DNA of 64,000 nt from Ophiostoma sp. CBS 140.51 (taxonomy: Eukaryota; Ascomycota; Sordariomycetes; Ophiostomatales; Ophiostomataceae). A model generated the notes under the pieces. The model saw only the letters and a program-made list of their open reading frames with translations. It had not been told where the DNA came from and did no database searches. Position 1 is the stretch's first letter. Every line of letters starts with the position of its first letter. The DNA lies in the NCBI GenBank assembly GCA_029298735.1, contig JANSLP010000127.1, positions 1 through 64,000 on the forward strand. Direction: 5' to 3'. Positions 1 through 11,764 of this stretch are shown here, in pieces. The position numbers and the translations under genes are program-made.

Positions 1-1573
1 AAAAAAAATCCTTATGAAAAAATAAAACCCATTTACAGAAGACAATCACAATTTCGACATTGGCAAATATGAACAAGCAAAATAATATTGATTAGTTTCT
101 CTACACATTATTTATCAACCATATATATGGTATGTCGATAGCTTTGATACGAGAAATCTGGCCTTCATCCCATGTCAATCTTGCACAGGTACAGATACCG
201 ACCGCCCGGTCAACATACCCTGCCATAGTACCCTGTCATGATGCATTTTGACAAATTGGCAGATGCAAGCCATCTCAGATCTACTGCCCTCCCTGGTTTG
301 CACTCTGTGTTTCTTTACGTCGTATTCCCTACACCCTGTCGATAACACGGCTTTGGTATTTTTCGTCTGGTCTTTTGTGACAGTATTTATCGGGTGTCTT
401 TTGATTTTCTGCTCCTGCCCCCATTCCCTTTCATCCTATTCCGCATTTTTTTCTTTTCATTCTCACATCGGAGCTCGTGAAATTGGATAGTTCCGTACCT
501 ATACATTGCATCACACCCACCATATCGTCGTCCGTCACCGCCTCTCCATCCCCCTATTTCCTCCTCCTTCTTCGTATCATGTTTCAGCTCAGCTGTCTTA
601 AGTTACACAGATCTAAGATGGACGGTGCGCGCGCATATCTGGGTCTACCAAGTCCACAGACGTAACCAGCGTCTCTTTTCTGTCATTTTCTTCTTTTTCA
701 CTCAGAAGTTTCGTACTGTGCGTCAAGGTCAGCTGTGAAAACGGGGTTTTTACGCTCTACGTCTTACAGATTTCTTACAAAGGATGTCGCCCCACCGGTA
801 TATGTTCCCTTCTCTAAAATTGATGGCATTCTCAGAAGACATCTTGGTATCTTGGCCTGGAACACGAGCTCGCTTAGTATGGCCATTTCTTTCCACTCGG
901 GCACTGCGATGCACATGATGCACATCGAGTATCAAACATCGACCCATAATGGCTGTCAATAACTGGTCGCCGAGATGGGAAATATCGGCGTCCTTTCAGC
1001 TACTATTGCCCTCTGCTCATTTCACACCCACACCGGCCGAGTGGAGTGGTCACCGGAAAGGCAAAATTGAAAGCCTGTCTTGAAGCAATATCGGTGTGAA
1101 TAGAGTATTATCTCAAAACGTGCGCATAAGCTTCTTTCAAGATACCCCGCGGGTGTGTAAATGAGTATATATAAATGTGGCCTGGCCTCGGGTAGATTCT
1201 GTGATGTAAGGATCCTTAGACACAGTGACAACAACATGCGATAAGTACAGAGACGTGAAAATCAGCCAACACAATGACATTAACAGTCACAGGAGCTGGA
1301 AAAGATGAGGGGGAAAAAGTCTAGGGCACAACAAGAACACGGTCAGTCAACAACGAAAAATTTCAAAACAAAATAATGAACACCGGAGAATAAAAAAAAA
1401 AAAATCCCGAAACCGAAAAAAAAGAGAAGAAGAAAAAAGAGCGCCCTTACAACATTCTACTGTACAGACCTCCAACCACATCCATCTCCTTTAATCCAGG
1501 TCGAGTCCTCCGGCTCATCGACTATTGTCGTAGGTTCCCTTCTCCGTCCGTCACTAGCCCAACTTTGCAATCC
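1..1573. other. Intergenic, no gene seen
   Basis: Short overlapping frames on both strands lack recognisable protein features. The stretch at about 1375-1440 is very A-rich. It lies downstream (3') of the minus-strand gene ending at 1574, so part may be its 3' UTR. I see no RNA gene. Confidence 0.5.
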
Positions 1574-1999
1574 TCAGTATGCAACCGGGTTTGCCATTGG
1601 TGCCCCTAGTCCAAGACTCATGTTTGCTTCGTCCGGCTGGCAGTTCTTGCAGCACACATGGTAGCAGAGTGTATCCGGGCTGGACCGCATTCGGTGGCCA
1701 CACCACCGGTAGATGTTTCCGCCACGCCGGCACTCACAGCAAACCCAGATGCCATTCAGCTCTGCTAAACGGCAGGCCCCCGAACTGCAGTCCGGGCTCT
1801 GGGTGCAATCCCCCAGCGCACATGGGTTGTTGTAGTCAACACTCTGTTCCTGGTCAAAATAAAGGTTTTCGCACGGCAAGGCAAGACCTGTGGTTGGGTC
1901 CATGGTGGCATGGGTGCAGAAGCCGTATTGCATGACATAGTCGATGATCCGGTCGCAGGGCGGCGTGTGGTGGCGGTGGAGATAGTAGTAGGTGCACAT
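1574..1999 (-). CDS. Small cysteine-rich hypothetical protein (141 aa)
   Basis: Single-exon protein of 141 residues with 16 cysteines. These include a C-P-C-rich middle (about residues 60-76) and two CC pairs near residues 87 and 117. It starts MCTYYYLHRHH and has no hydrophobic signal peptide, so it is probably intracellular. The spacing of the cysteines and histidines suggests metal binding or a disulfide-knit fold. From memory, similar short proteins starting MCTYYYLHRHH with a CC..C core occur in other filamentous ascomycetes, but no function is known to me. The start is the first ATG of the frame, and the tail after about residue 125 is not Cys-rich. No intron is needed. It is the only convincing gene in the first 10 kb. 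Function unknown. Confidence 0.72.
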   Translation of the reverse strand: MCTYYYLHRHHTPPCDRIIDYVMQYGFCTHATMDPTTGLALPCENLYFDQEQSVDYNNPCALGDCTQSPDCSSGACRLAELNGIWVCCECRRGGNIYRWCGHRMRSSPDTLCYHVCCKNCQPDEANMSLGLGAPMANPVAY

Positions 2000-4900
2000 G
2001 GTGACGGTGAAAGTTTGCGATTTGATTGTTGTCCGTGGTTGTGCTTTGATGTGTCGATGATTCCTTTTTGGTGATGCCTTTGGTTGATGACCTCCAATTC
2101 TTCTTCGGACGGAGTCTTAATTCTTTGCTTTGCGAATTTTTCTGTTCGAAGCTTGGTTGCTTTTCTTATGGTTTTTGCTTCCTCCCTGTTGCATATCTTT
2201 GTCAGCTAACGTTGGTACCCGACCGGTTGGAAGGTTGCATATTTCTTTTGAGAAGAAGACAAAAGGTACTCACAGATACGACTTTGAGTCGATGTTGATG
2301 CCGTTTGACACCCCGCTGTCGGTATCGTGGTCTCCTTTGTGTTCTGTGTTCCGCCTTTGTTGTTCTCTTGATGCTTGAGGTTGATCTGTTTGGTTCTGCA
2401 TATCATAATTCTACCATCGGCATCCCACCTGGCCTTTATACATTTCACTCTGACCCGTTTCTCGCAAGCTTCTCTTTCTCTCTTGCCCCCTTTCCGCAAA
2501 AAGCGAACGCGAACCTGCGTCTGTCTCTCCTGTCTCTCGTCTTTGGTAACGCCAATCAACAACGACATCATCGACAAGACCAAATCCCTTTCTAGGAAAC
2601 GAAAGGGGCTCCTGGGAACACCAAAAAGCCCATGTCTATTTTCCCCGTTGGACTTTTATCACCCCTTTGCGATTTTATTTTTCCATTTTTATTTTTCGAT
2701 AATTCCCTTCACATCCCCAACTTGCGATGCCCCGTTTCGTGTTTCTGATCTTGTGGTAGTCGACCTCTTTGTGGAATTCTGTCTCCTTTGTGCTCACCCT
2801 CACTGTGATGTATACAGATGTTTTTTTCTCCTTATTTTTATTCGAGTCTTTTGGGAAACACCAAGATCTTCCTCCACCAACTGTTGCGTACCCCCATACG
2901 TGACCGACACTGCTCAGCCGACACAAGACGAGCCTTCCCTCCCCGAAACACCCAAACGGGGAAATGGGGGGTCAGGCCTAGAAAGAAAATATGCCAACTT
3001 GCTTGCCACACATACATCTGCACCCCCAGGAGGGGCGCTGTACGCCTTGCGCACTGTTTTGTACGCCATTCGTTTTCCTCCTTTATCTGATCACAGGCCA
3101 TATTTGGACCTCTCTTGCTCTCATCAATCCCCTTTCCTTGGCTTGTTTGTCCTTTTTTTGGATTATGTCTGTATCTTTGCTACCTTGGCTTCGGTTTGTG
3201 GATTTCGTTCGTCTGCGGAAACACGCCGAATTGGGACTTTCTTGCCAGCCCTTCCACGGCATAAACACTTTCGCCTAAACCTGGGGGTGGCATTGCACTA
3301 GCACAAGCCTCTATTTGATGCAACGTCTTTGCTATTTTTGCGATGCCTCTATTTTGTTGTAGCTTGTCCTGCCTGTAAACCGTTTTAAAAGAAACTCTTG
3401 GAGTATCAGCCTCCTCTCGAGGCGTCACTTTGTTTCTCTTTGCCATGGTATCGTTCAATACTTTTTGTCCAACCTGGGGGCCCAACAAGATGAACATGAC
3501 CCCCTTTGAGTTTGAGTTTGATTTTTACTTCGATTTCTTCAGCTGTCTAGCAACAAACATCGCCACATTGCCATATGTTCCTGTGTCATCTTACAGCCCT
3601 TTTGTACAATCATCGGCCACGAGGCAGACTTGTGTATGATTGGGGTAAAAAATTGTCTTCCTCCAAACACAAGTGTCTTAGTTGGCTCGTGTTGTGTTGA
3701 CATTTGGTAAGGGGCGTTAACATAGTTGTGCAAGGCCGCCGATTCAGCCCGGAAAAGGTGACGAAATGCTCAAAATAATAGCATCAGGAGAAAGTGTCCG
3801 ATAAATGGCCTTTGTGTACAAAGTATTGGTAAACGAAGGAGAAAGTCATAGCAAACTGGACAAAATGAAAGACGAAACAAGAAGTCTTGGCGTCAGCATC
3901 CTCAAAACTCACATCAGCCATACTTGGGTTACTAACTCTATCTTTCTCTCCTCCACCTAGTTCAATTAGAAACGTGGCAATGGGTAGTTTCAACAATGAC
4001 ATTAATATCTACTTATCTACTTATTTAAACGAATCTTCACCCAAGATGCCCCCCCCCCCTCCAACACAGGGATCGACAAGAGACAAACACGTGTGAATGT
4101 GATGACCATCCGAGGTCACGATCAGACGAACATGCAGGTCAAAAAGGATCGCAATAGAAAATATGCCGAATAGAACTTGTGCTTCACACCCGTCGGCGTA
4201 AAAAATAAATAAACCAAAAGGCATGTATATGCGGGAGAGTGCTTCAAGTCAACAAAAAAAGGGATGGAGACGTACAAAAAATAAGAAGGAAGGTTTTTTT
4301 AAACCAAAATACATCGCATGCTACCAAATGATTGGTCAATAGACGGCCTTGAATAAGCGATACCGGGTTGCATGCGATGCTGCATGGTATGATACAGACG
4401 ATGCTGCACGCAACAATACTTACCGTTGCCGGTGCCGCCGGCAACGCTTTGTCACGCTTTTGTCCAGTATTCTGACACCGCATAGCTTCTACCATATCTC
4501 CAGCCGCAAGCCTTGTCCAAGCCATCTATTCCGAGACATTTCAGCACAGCACTTACGGCACTTTTGTGTCCAGCTGCGACCACGGCGCTGTCCGTTCCGC
4601 TTCCTATTTTTTTTCTTGTGTGTTTTTCTCTTGTCCAAGTTCTTGTTTAGGCAGCCAGCAGGGCCGCAGGACGCCGATAATCGCGCGCATCGCTCCGTTT
4701 CGTCATCGTGCATTGGAAGAAAGCAGCATGTAGACCGTAGGCAGTGCCCGACCATACGAAGCTCATCCTATCAACATGATATAAATTATTCTTTTAATCG
4801 TGTTGACCAGACGGCCAAAAATAAAGGCCGCACCTTAGATGGAGACACAGAGCACAATGTGGTACAGGAAAATGGGAGCGGGGCCGAAGGGACTGTAGAG

Positions 4901-6219
4901 ATACACAAGAGGAGTCTTCGTAGAGGTGCTGTTTGTCATTGGAGGGATAATAGAAGGGCAAGACTGGTAGAACAAAAAACACATGGCATAGAGGCTGGGA
5001 GGAGCACAAGACATTAGGGAATTCAGGAGGGAATGAAAAAACAAGAGGAGAAAGTAAGACATAGCGTACAAACTGGCCGGATGCCATGGCACCGGGACAA
5101 CCTAGAAAACAGAAAACAAGAGACACGAAGACAAACAGCTAAAACGAACAACACACGAAAGCATAGGCCGATCCAGTGACAAAAACAGGCATAAGACGGC
5201 AATGAGAGACTGACATAACGAATGCATGACATGAAGACGAAATGGATGCACGGGATTAGCCGGCGCGTTGACCAACCCCGCGTGAAGACCGAGTGCGGGC
5301 CGAAAATGAAGAGGCAAATGGAGCACTACTTCATCATTGCCGTCTAGAAGAACGCTTGCCTTGTTGTATTGTGTCACTCGGGTGCTATGATATATGAGGA
5401 AAACGAACATGAGATAACAAATCAAAAATAGAGGTACACTTGCACTTTAATCATACCCGATACCCTTGCTATCTCGTATTCGGGCTGCTGTTGTCCACAC
5501 CATGGCATCGGACAAAGAATATGTAGAAGAAAAAGTGTGCTTCGTGGAAGCTGAAAAGAAGGCCACAGAAGGCGAGTGGAAACGGGGGCAGGGATTGATA
5601 GAGAGGCTGGGCGGAGACGATCGGACGGAACAAGCAAGACAATTGGCAATATACACAGCCTGTCCGGGGTTCGCGGCGGTGACCCCTGTCCCCTTTGTAT
5701 GTTCACCCAGCCTCTCCGTCATCCCATTTGATGTTCTAGCTTCGCCAAAGGGCACGTCCATAAAACGAAGGCACAGGACATTGTAAGGGTAGCACGAAGA
5801 CTGTGTAACCTGAGCGCAAAAAGCATGCATCTGGCCGAGACATGACTCTGGCAGGTTGATTGCAATCTTTACTTCGTATGGTTTTGTTTTCGCATGTTGT
5901 CTGGTGGCTTTTGGTGATCATTGTTTGCCATATTGGCATGCTCGGGGGGCATTGTCGTCCACTGTTGGTTCATGTAGTCCATTTCGGGCTGTGCATCGTA
6001 AACAAAGGTGCAGAAGCACAAGAGCACAACATGGGAAGAAGCGTGGCTGTTCTTTCTCGGAAGGAAATGTGTGGTTACACAACAAAGCGGCAGCCAAATT
6101 AGGCGATGCTTGCAAGAGTGTAGTGCAGCAATGGTGACGCACAGTCGGCTCTTGACAGCAATGGGTCATGTAAGCAGGCCACCTGGAGGCCCAAGTTCTG
6201 TTCCATCTGCTTCGAACCA
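2000..6219. other. Long gene-poor stretch
   Basis: No reading frame here has recognisable domains or a convincing exon chain. The longest frames (for example 2375-3301 plus and 4349-5017 plus) are low-complexity Phe/Leu/Ser/Cys or Arg/His-rich translations of pyrimidine-rich DNA. The part at 2000-3300 is strongly CT-rich on the plus strand, as is common in fungal 5' leaders. It may include the promoter and 5' UTR of the minus-strand gene at 1574-1999. Noncoding RNA cannot be excluded by eye. Confidence 0.45.
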
Positions 6220-6335
6220 TTCCTCCTTCCTCCTTCCTCCTTCCTTCTTCCTCCTTCCTCCTGTCTCTCCTTTTCCTCCTTCGCCACCTTCACTCCTTTC
6301 TTCTTGTCTTCTTTTTCTTCCCCATTCAAGCCCTT
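6220..6335 (+). repeat. Polypyrimidine tract (TCCTTCC-like units)
   Basis: On the plus strand 6220-6262 is 43 bases without a purine, built from TCC and TTCC units. The CT-rich character continues with few interruptions to about 6335. Purine/pyrimidine mirror repeats of this kind can form triplex DNA, and in fungi they often sit in promoters or 5' leaders. No gene start is obvious nearby. Confidence 0.7.
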
Positions 6336-9300
6336 CCCCACGCCCTCTTCCTTTCGCTCCCGGGACATGGCCTAGGACGCAGCGGAGAGACATTCGTCAA
6401 GAGAAACAGCATCGACCATGCAAACCACCCGCTCGGGTGGAACAATGTCTTCTTGGGCGGAAGATAGAGAGAGAGAGACAAGATGTGAAAGAAAAGGAGA
6501 CAAGGAAAAAGAGGGAACAGACGCCCGAGGTGATGGGCAAACTGTGTGACAGCGTCCAGCTATCGATGCTGTCGCTGTTAGTCGAAATCTGCCGTCTTTT
6601 TCTTGCAATGGTTTTTTTCCGTCTCGATCGTTTCATATCGCTCTTGTATGATCTGATTCGGCTCGAGTTGACCATATTCACGGCGGGATGCCGTTTTCGG
6701 CCTTCGTTTGCAGTTGCAACCTCGTCTTTTTTTGGCAAGGCTGTGATGTCTCGAAGCAGAACAGGAAGGTGTCGTCTCGGTGTAGCAGTTTCTAGTTCCA
6801 GGGGTGTATAGAACCATCTCTAATCGGTCGTCACGGTCGAAGTAGCACTTCAGCCCGAGTTCAGGGCAAGTAAAGTCGGCATTGTTCTCGGCAGAAGTTG
6901 TCGTTGACATGCTGTCGTAGGGCACAAAAATGATTCATGGCCTCGGGGGGTTATGGTGGTCATGGTCTCGGTGAGGGCCAGGCGTAAGTCCCGGCGGGCG
7001 GGAAGTACCGAGCGGACAATGCTTGTATATCTTCGAGAACGTTTCCCAGGGTGAGATGCGTCGAAAACAAGTGATTGCGGAAGGTCCAGTGGTGTTGTGG
7101 CGGATCGCGAACGGGATGTGGTGGACTATATGCTGACTGAACGTGCACAAATTGGGGGTAAAAACACAGATGTCGCGGGGCAAACGATAGCTAAAAGGGT
7201 GAGAAAAGGAGACAATGTGTTATGGGGTAGAGATGTGACTTCCAGGATAATAAACAATAAAAAAACAAAGGGGAACTGTGCTCGGATTTTGGCGATGAGG
7301 GCTGTTCTGATTGAATGCGACACACTGTTCATTTATTTTCTCATTCTCAACGGTCACTATCACAAGTCACACTATCACAAGCCGCTTGAGCCACTTGAGC
7401 CACTATATCCCTTGTTTTTCTTTCAGAACAGGCAAGGCACCGTAGCAGCGTGGATTTCAGCCCACTACGGAACATTCCCCTAAGGAGAATGCGCTATGCT
7501 GCACTGCCCAGCAGCTAATGCCCTAGCAAAACAGAAATCGCCGCAAGAAAAGTGTGCGAGTAGGGGAAGCAGTGGGGCGCATTCCTCGCTTCGGAGATGG
7601 GCCCCGGCGCCCGTAACCCGGTAACTTTTAGGGGCCCTGGGGGGGGGCGATGCGATGGGGCTCAAGACGGTCCACAACAGGGAACAAATGCGACTGGCAG
7701 TGGTCTTGCGGTGGGTTGCTGTAGTGGCTCCATGGTGGACTGCTGTGGGCTGACCTTTCCTGTGTCAAGATTAGCGCCATTCAGGGCACTTTTCCCAGAC
7801 GATCATAGTTTTGGTGCACGTCGGCTCCGCAAGTGCAGCCCCGGGGGCGTGTGGTGGAATGCTTGTGGGCATGGGAAAGGAAGCACCCAAGAGCTCAAGT
7901 ACCTCGACGCGAGCTAACGTTGCTGGACACTGTGCTCCTGTTCAGGGAGAGCAAACACCGGGCGGGGCAGATGTCAGTTGTCTACTCCGTGTCAGGTTTT
8001 CGGGATTGGATTTTTTTTTTTTTTTGGCGTGGGACTGATTGGACTCCTGAACTACAAATTAGACTGGTACTTACACTCTGCCAATGACATCTCTGAAGCA
8101 AACGCGAGCAGCGAAGCGCGACCGTTGAAAGATGTGCGTTAAAGTCACTGGCACAACCAGCCTCACGATCGTGATACATGTATGTACACAAAAGAAGCCA
8201 ATGTGGGTTAAAGAGATATAGGTGCACATTTGCATTGAATTTAGCATGCTTTCATGCCTTATCCACGAAGAAACGAAGAAAAGTCTCGAGAAGGTGTGTT
8301 CCCGTCAATAGCAAGCCGGAAAACATTGTGTTCACACATTTACGATGCTGTATCGAGTTACTCTCATCTTACTCAGTTACTCCAACTCATTCTTGATGAT
8401 CCGGTAATGGTAGCCCCGGGCAAGTTTTCCATATTCTTGTGTAGCGAAGAACATCACGAGGATCAAAAGAAACGTAAGTGTAAATAAACAAAGTGTAAAA
8501 TTCAACAAAGTGTAAATAACAGAACATGAATGGCGGCGAGAAGTGCAAATCGAGAAAGGGACATGGAGAACAACAGAAAGGGAGAAGATACAACCTTTGA
8601 GCCATGCAGATCACTACTTCGTATATCTGTGTCTGTGGAGAGGCTCTTCGGATCCGGGTCGTGCCCACTCAAATTTATCGATTGTCTCGGGTAACAATGC
8701 TCGAAAAAAAAGACCCGTCTAGGCGTCTAGTCGATTAGATTAAAATCAACGTAATGAACAAGATGGGCGCTGTGCTCTTAGATGCGTACAGCAAGTGTTG
8801 GTACTCCTGATCGAGAAAGAACAGGCGGATATCATTACTGTTGCCGCTGTTTCTTTGAACCGGCCTGGCGTTTTCCTAGCTTGACGCAAGTCGCACATCA
8901 GCTTGCTTTCTTTTTTCTTGTTCTTTTTCTTCTTTTCTTCTTTTTTTCGACTTTCAACAGTGAAGCTATACTCCCAAGAGCCTTAGCTTTGGAGAATGAT
9001 ACGATTTTTGCTGGAACATCGACGCCTTGCAGGATCACTTTGCCCATTCGGTCATATTTTGGCTTCGATCTCTCACGGTGGCTGGCCACGCATTCCTGGT
9101 TGCTTCCTTTTTCTTCCCCTATCATTTCTTCGTTTCCTTGTCTCTGCTCGGATGGGCAAGCTGGTGATCAGTCTATTGGATGCTGCAATGTGCTTGCCGG
9201 ACTTTGTCCGTAAATGGATATATTTGATAGCGGACGATGCGGTCCGGCATTCACGCATGTCGCGTGTGTCCACTTAGCTAAGCTGGAAAGTTACAAGCAC

Positions 9301-10234
9301 AAAAGATGTTTGTACATATATGTCGTACAAGGCACGCACCTCAGTCCGCGCACGTATGGACGTTGGCTTGAGATTGTGATCAAAACGGTCAAGACATGGG
9401 GCAAGATGAGCTGGGATCCTTTGCGGGTTTCGAGATGGGGTTGAAACTGTCACTTAATGGGACCATTTTTTTGGGGCGGGAAAAGAGTTCTACCATCCGA
9501 CATCCGACAGTGCAAGAGCGGGCTGGCAGCTTGGCAGCTGGCTGTCTGCGGGAGATAAGATCTTTTGGGATGGGATGAGGTCCGCACAAAGAATAGTACT
9601 CTGTCGAGCACCTCATGCTTTCTCGAGAAACCATGTTGATAAGTCAAAGAAACTGGGCAATTTGGCGATTTTTAATAGCAATTGCGTACCAAACTTGATA
9701 ATTAGCACTCGTCGGGTAGCTGGGCTTGGCGGCACTCGGTAATCTGTGTGTGGCAAGATCGCAAGGGATCGGTCAGAGCCGTGTCCGTAGCCGAAGCGGT
9801 CGGAAAATTGCACTTTCAGCATATTATTTATTGTACGACAAAATTCCTATGAAATACGAGAGCTCTGAAAATACGTAGACAAACGACTTAAGTTAAAGCG
9901 CATAGATATACACATCTAACCGTAGGGTATGATATGGAAACGGCTGGATGTTGGGAGTGGTAATAAAATAGAAAAGAAAAACAGCGAGGGGTGAGATGAG
10001 GGTAGAGAAAGAGAAATGGAGAGAAAGGTGACAGACAAAAGGTGGTGGGATTGTTGAGAAAAGCAAAGCCGGAAAAGAAGACTGACAAAAAAGAACGAAA
10101 AAAAAAAGCAAAGAGAAGCACAAAGAGCAAAAAAGTTGGTCTTGTGAAACGAGATCAGAGCCGCATGCCATCTCCAGACGGAGAAACATCCACAGTGGGC
10201 GCATGTGTGCCTCCTCGGTGCCGCTAGTGTGTGG
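6336..10234. other. Gene-poor stretch, includes 3' flank of xylanase
   Basis: No supportable gene. Short frames on both strands (up to about 145 codons) lack domains. Small local repeats are visible: CACTATCACAAG twice at about 7355-7380, followed by a duplicated CTTGAGCCA, and a poly-T run near 8011-8025. The last few hundred bases are probably the 3' UTR of the minus-strand xylanase gene ending at 10235. Confidence 0.45.
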
Positions 10235-11764
10235 CTAATATCCGTAGCTGCCACCTCCATTGCTATCGCCAGTATTGCTATTCCCACCGTTGCTGTTGCC
10301 AATGCTGGAACTTCCCGTTGCACTGCTACTGCCACTTCCAGTGTTAGTGGTGCTAGTGGCAGCAACACTGGAAGCAGGAATCAGGCCAGGGCTGCCACCA
10401 AAGTTGCCAATAAACTCAGCAGCGGGAATGTTTGCCTTGGTGTTGGACCCTGAACTGACAGTGCTTCCCACATTCTGCCCATTGTTGTTGTTGCTGTTTG
10501 CAACACTCGAAGACGAAGAAGAAGACGAAGCAACGAAACCAGTCAAACCAGCACCTATTCCAGCAATTGTCGCACTCGCCGGAACCCCAGTTGCCTTGGC
10601 CGCCAACACACTCGCCACGGCCGTGTACGCCGGCTTCGGTACCAGATTTTCATCAAAGAGACACGCCGCGCCGGTACCCGGGAAGGTGCTTGGAATCCAG
10701 CTGTAACGATCCGTGTACTCCCACGTCACGACACCGACACAACCTTCAACGTCCAGACATCCACCAACCATGCTGACGTAGTCTGTCGCCTGCTGCGCTT
10801 CTTGGGCCGGGGTTGGTGGCAGCGACGTCTGGCGCACGTCTAGCTCGGTGATGGCGACCTCGAGATTCAGCGCCGTGAACTTGCGGAAAACGGCGGACAT
10901 GGCGGCACGGCTGGGTGTCTGACCCGTCGTCATATGGCCCTGAAAGCCGACACCATCGACGCGCCCACCAGCGGCACGAACGAGTTTGACAATCGACAGC
11001 GCCGCGGCCGTCTTGTTGTTGTCAAACTCAATGTTGAAGTCGTTGTAATACAAACGCGCGTTGGGGTCGGCCTGGGCGGCAGCCAGGAACGAGATGGGAA
11101 GAAAATCAGTACCGAGTGTCTCGAAGAACACAGAGTTGCGGAACGTTCCGTTGTCGTTCAGCGCCTCATTGACGACATCCCAGCTATAACACGCGCCGCG
11201 GAAATGGCCGACGACGTTTGCAATGTGCGCCTGGATGGCAGCCGTCAACGTGGCGCGCGTCCAGGCCGTCGTGGTGACAAATGTCGGTAGTTGCTGGAAC
11301 CATGTCAGCGTGTGGCAGCGAAGCATCTGCTGGTTGGCTGTTGCCACGCTGTGCACGCGGTCTGGATTGGCAAACTGGAAATCGTTTTGCGTCGGCTCGG
11401 TCGGCTGCCACTTTTGGCTGTTCTCGGGTACCAGTATGCCAAACATGTTGCGATCGTTGACAATCTGCATGTACGCCGTGTCATTGAACAGATTGGTGTC
11501 TGTGGCCGTGCCGAAGAATAACAGGCCATTGGCCTTAGCGAGCGTGTGCAGACCGATAGCAGCCAGGTCGATGGTGGACTGAGAAGAGGACGCTGCGACA
11601 GACGAGCCGGACGACCCCGACGAAGACCCCGACCCCGACCCTGACCCTGACCCTACCGAAAATCCCGGTGAAGCCGGCGACAGTGATCCGTACGACTGTG
11701 CAGACACGAATGGGGAGGCGCTGGCCAGCAGCCCCAACAAGAAAAGATGCGTTGAACGGCCCAT
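10235..11764 (-). CDS. Secreted GH10 endo-1,4-beta-xylanase
   Basis: Single-exon protein of 509 aa that should cleave internal beta-1,4 linkages of xylan outside the cell. The start is the ATG at 11764 (MGRSTHLFLLG), which begins a clean signal peptide; an upstream in-frame start is not needed. After a Gly/Ser linker (about residues 37-60) comes a GH10 barrel, about 70-395. It carries the acid/base Glu in WDVVNEAL (near residue 199) and the nucleophile Glu in ITELDVR (near 306). WEYTDRYSW near the end of the barrel is also typical. The C-terminal 110 residues are Ser/Asn/Gly-rich and contain no CBM1 cellulose-binding module. GH10 xylanases are usually 320-400 aa, so the extra length is low-complexity tail. 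Regulation by XlnR/Xyr1 would be expected for the family but is not shown here. Confidence 0.95.
   Translation of the reverse strand: MGRSTHLFLLGLLASASPFVSAQSYGSLSPASPGFSVGSGSGSGSGSSSGSSGSSVAASSSQSTIDLAAIGLHTLAKANGLLFFGTATDTNLFNDTAYMQIVNDRNMFGILVPENSQKWQPTEPTQNDFQFANPDRVHSVATANQQMLRCHTLTWFQQLPTFVTTTAWTRATLTAAIQAHIANVVGHFRGACYSWDVVNEALNDNGTFRNSVFFETLGTDFLPISFLAAAQADPNARLYYNDFNIEFDNNKTAAALSIVKLVRAAGGRVDGVGFQGHMTTGQTPSRAAMSAVFRKFTALNLEVAITELDVRQTSLPPTPAQEAQQATDYVSMVGGCLDVEGCVGVVTWEYTDRYSWIPSTFPGTGAACLFDENLVPKPAYTAVASVLAAKATGVPASATIAGIGAGLTGFVASSSSSSSSVANSNNNNGQNVGSTVSSGSNTKANIPAAEFIGNFGGSPGLIPASSVAATSTTNTGSGSSSATGSSSIGNSNGGNSNTGDSNGGGSYGY

Noticed and set aside
2375..3301. 308-codon plus-strand open frame
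   Set aside because: The translation is Phe/Leu/Ser/Cys-rich from pyrimidine-rich DNA, with no domain or conserved pattern and overlapping frames on the other strand. It looks like composition-driven noise.
4349..5017. 222-codon plus-strand open frame
   Set aside because: No domain, odd Arg/His/Cys composition, and no plausible splice or promoter context.
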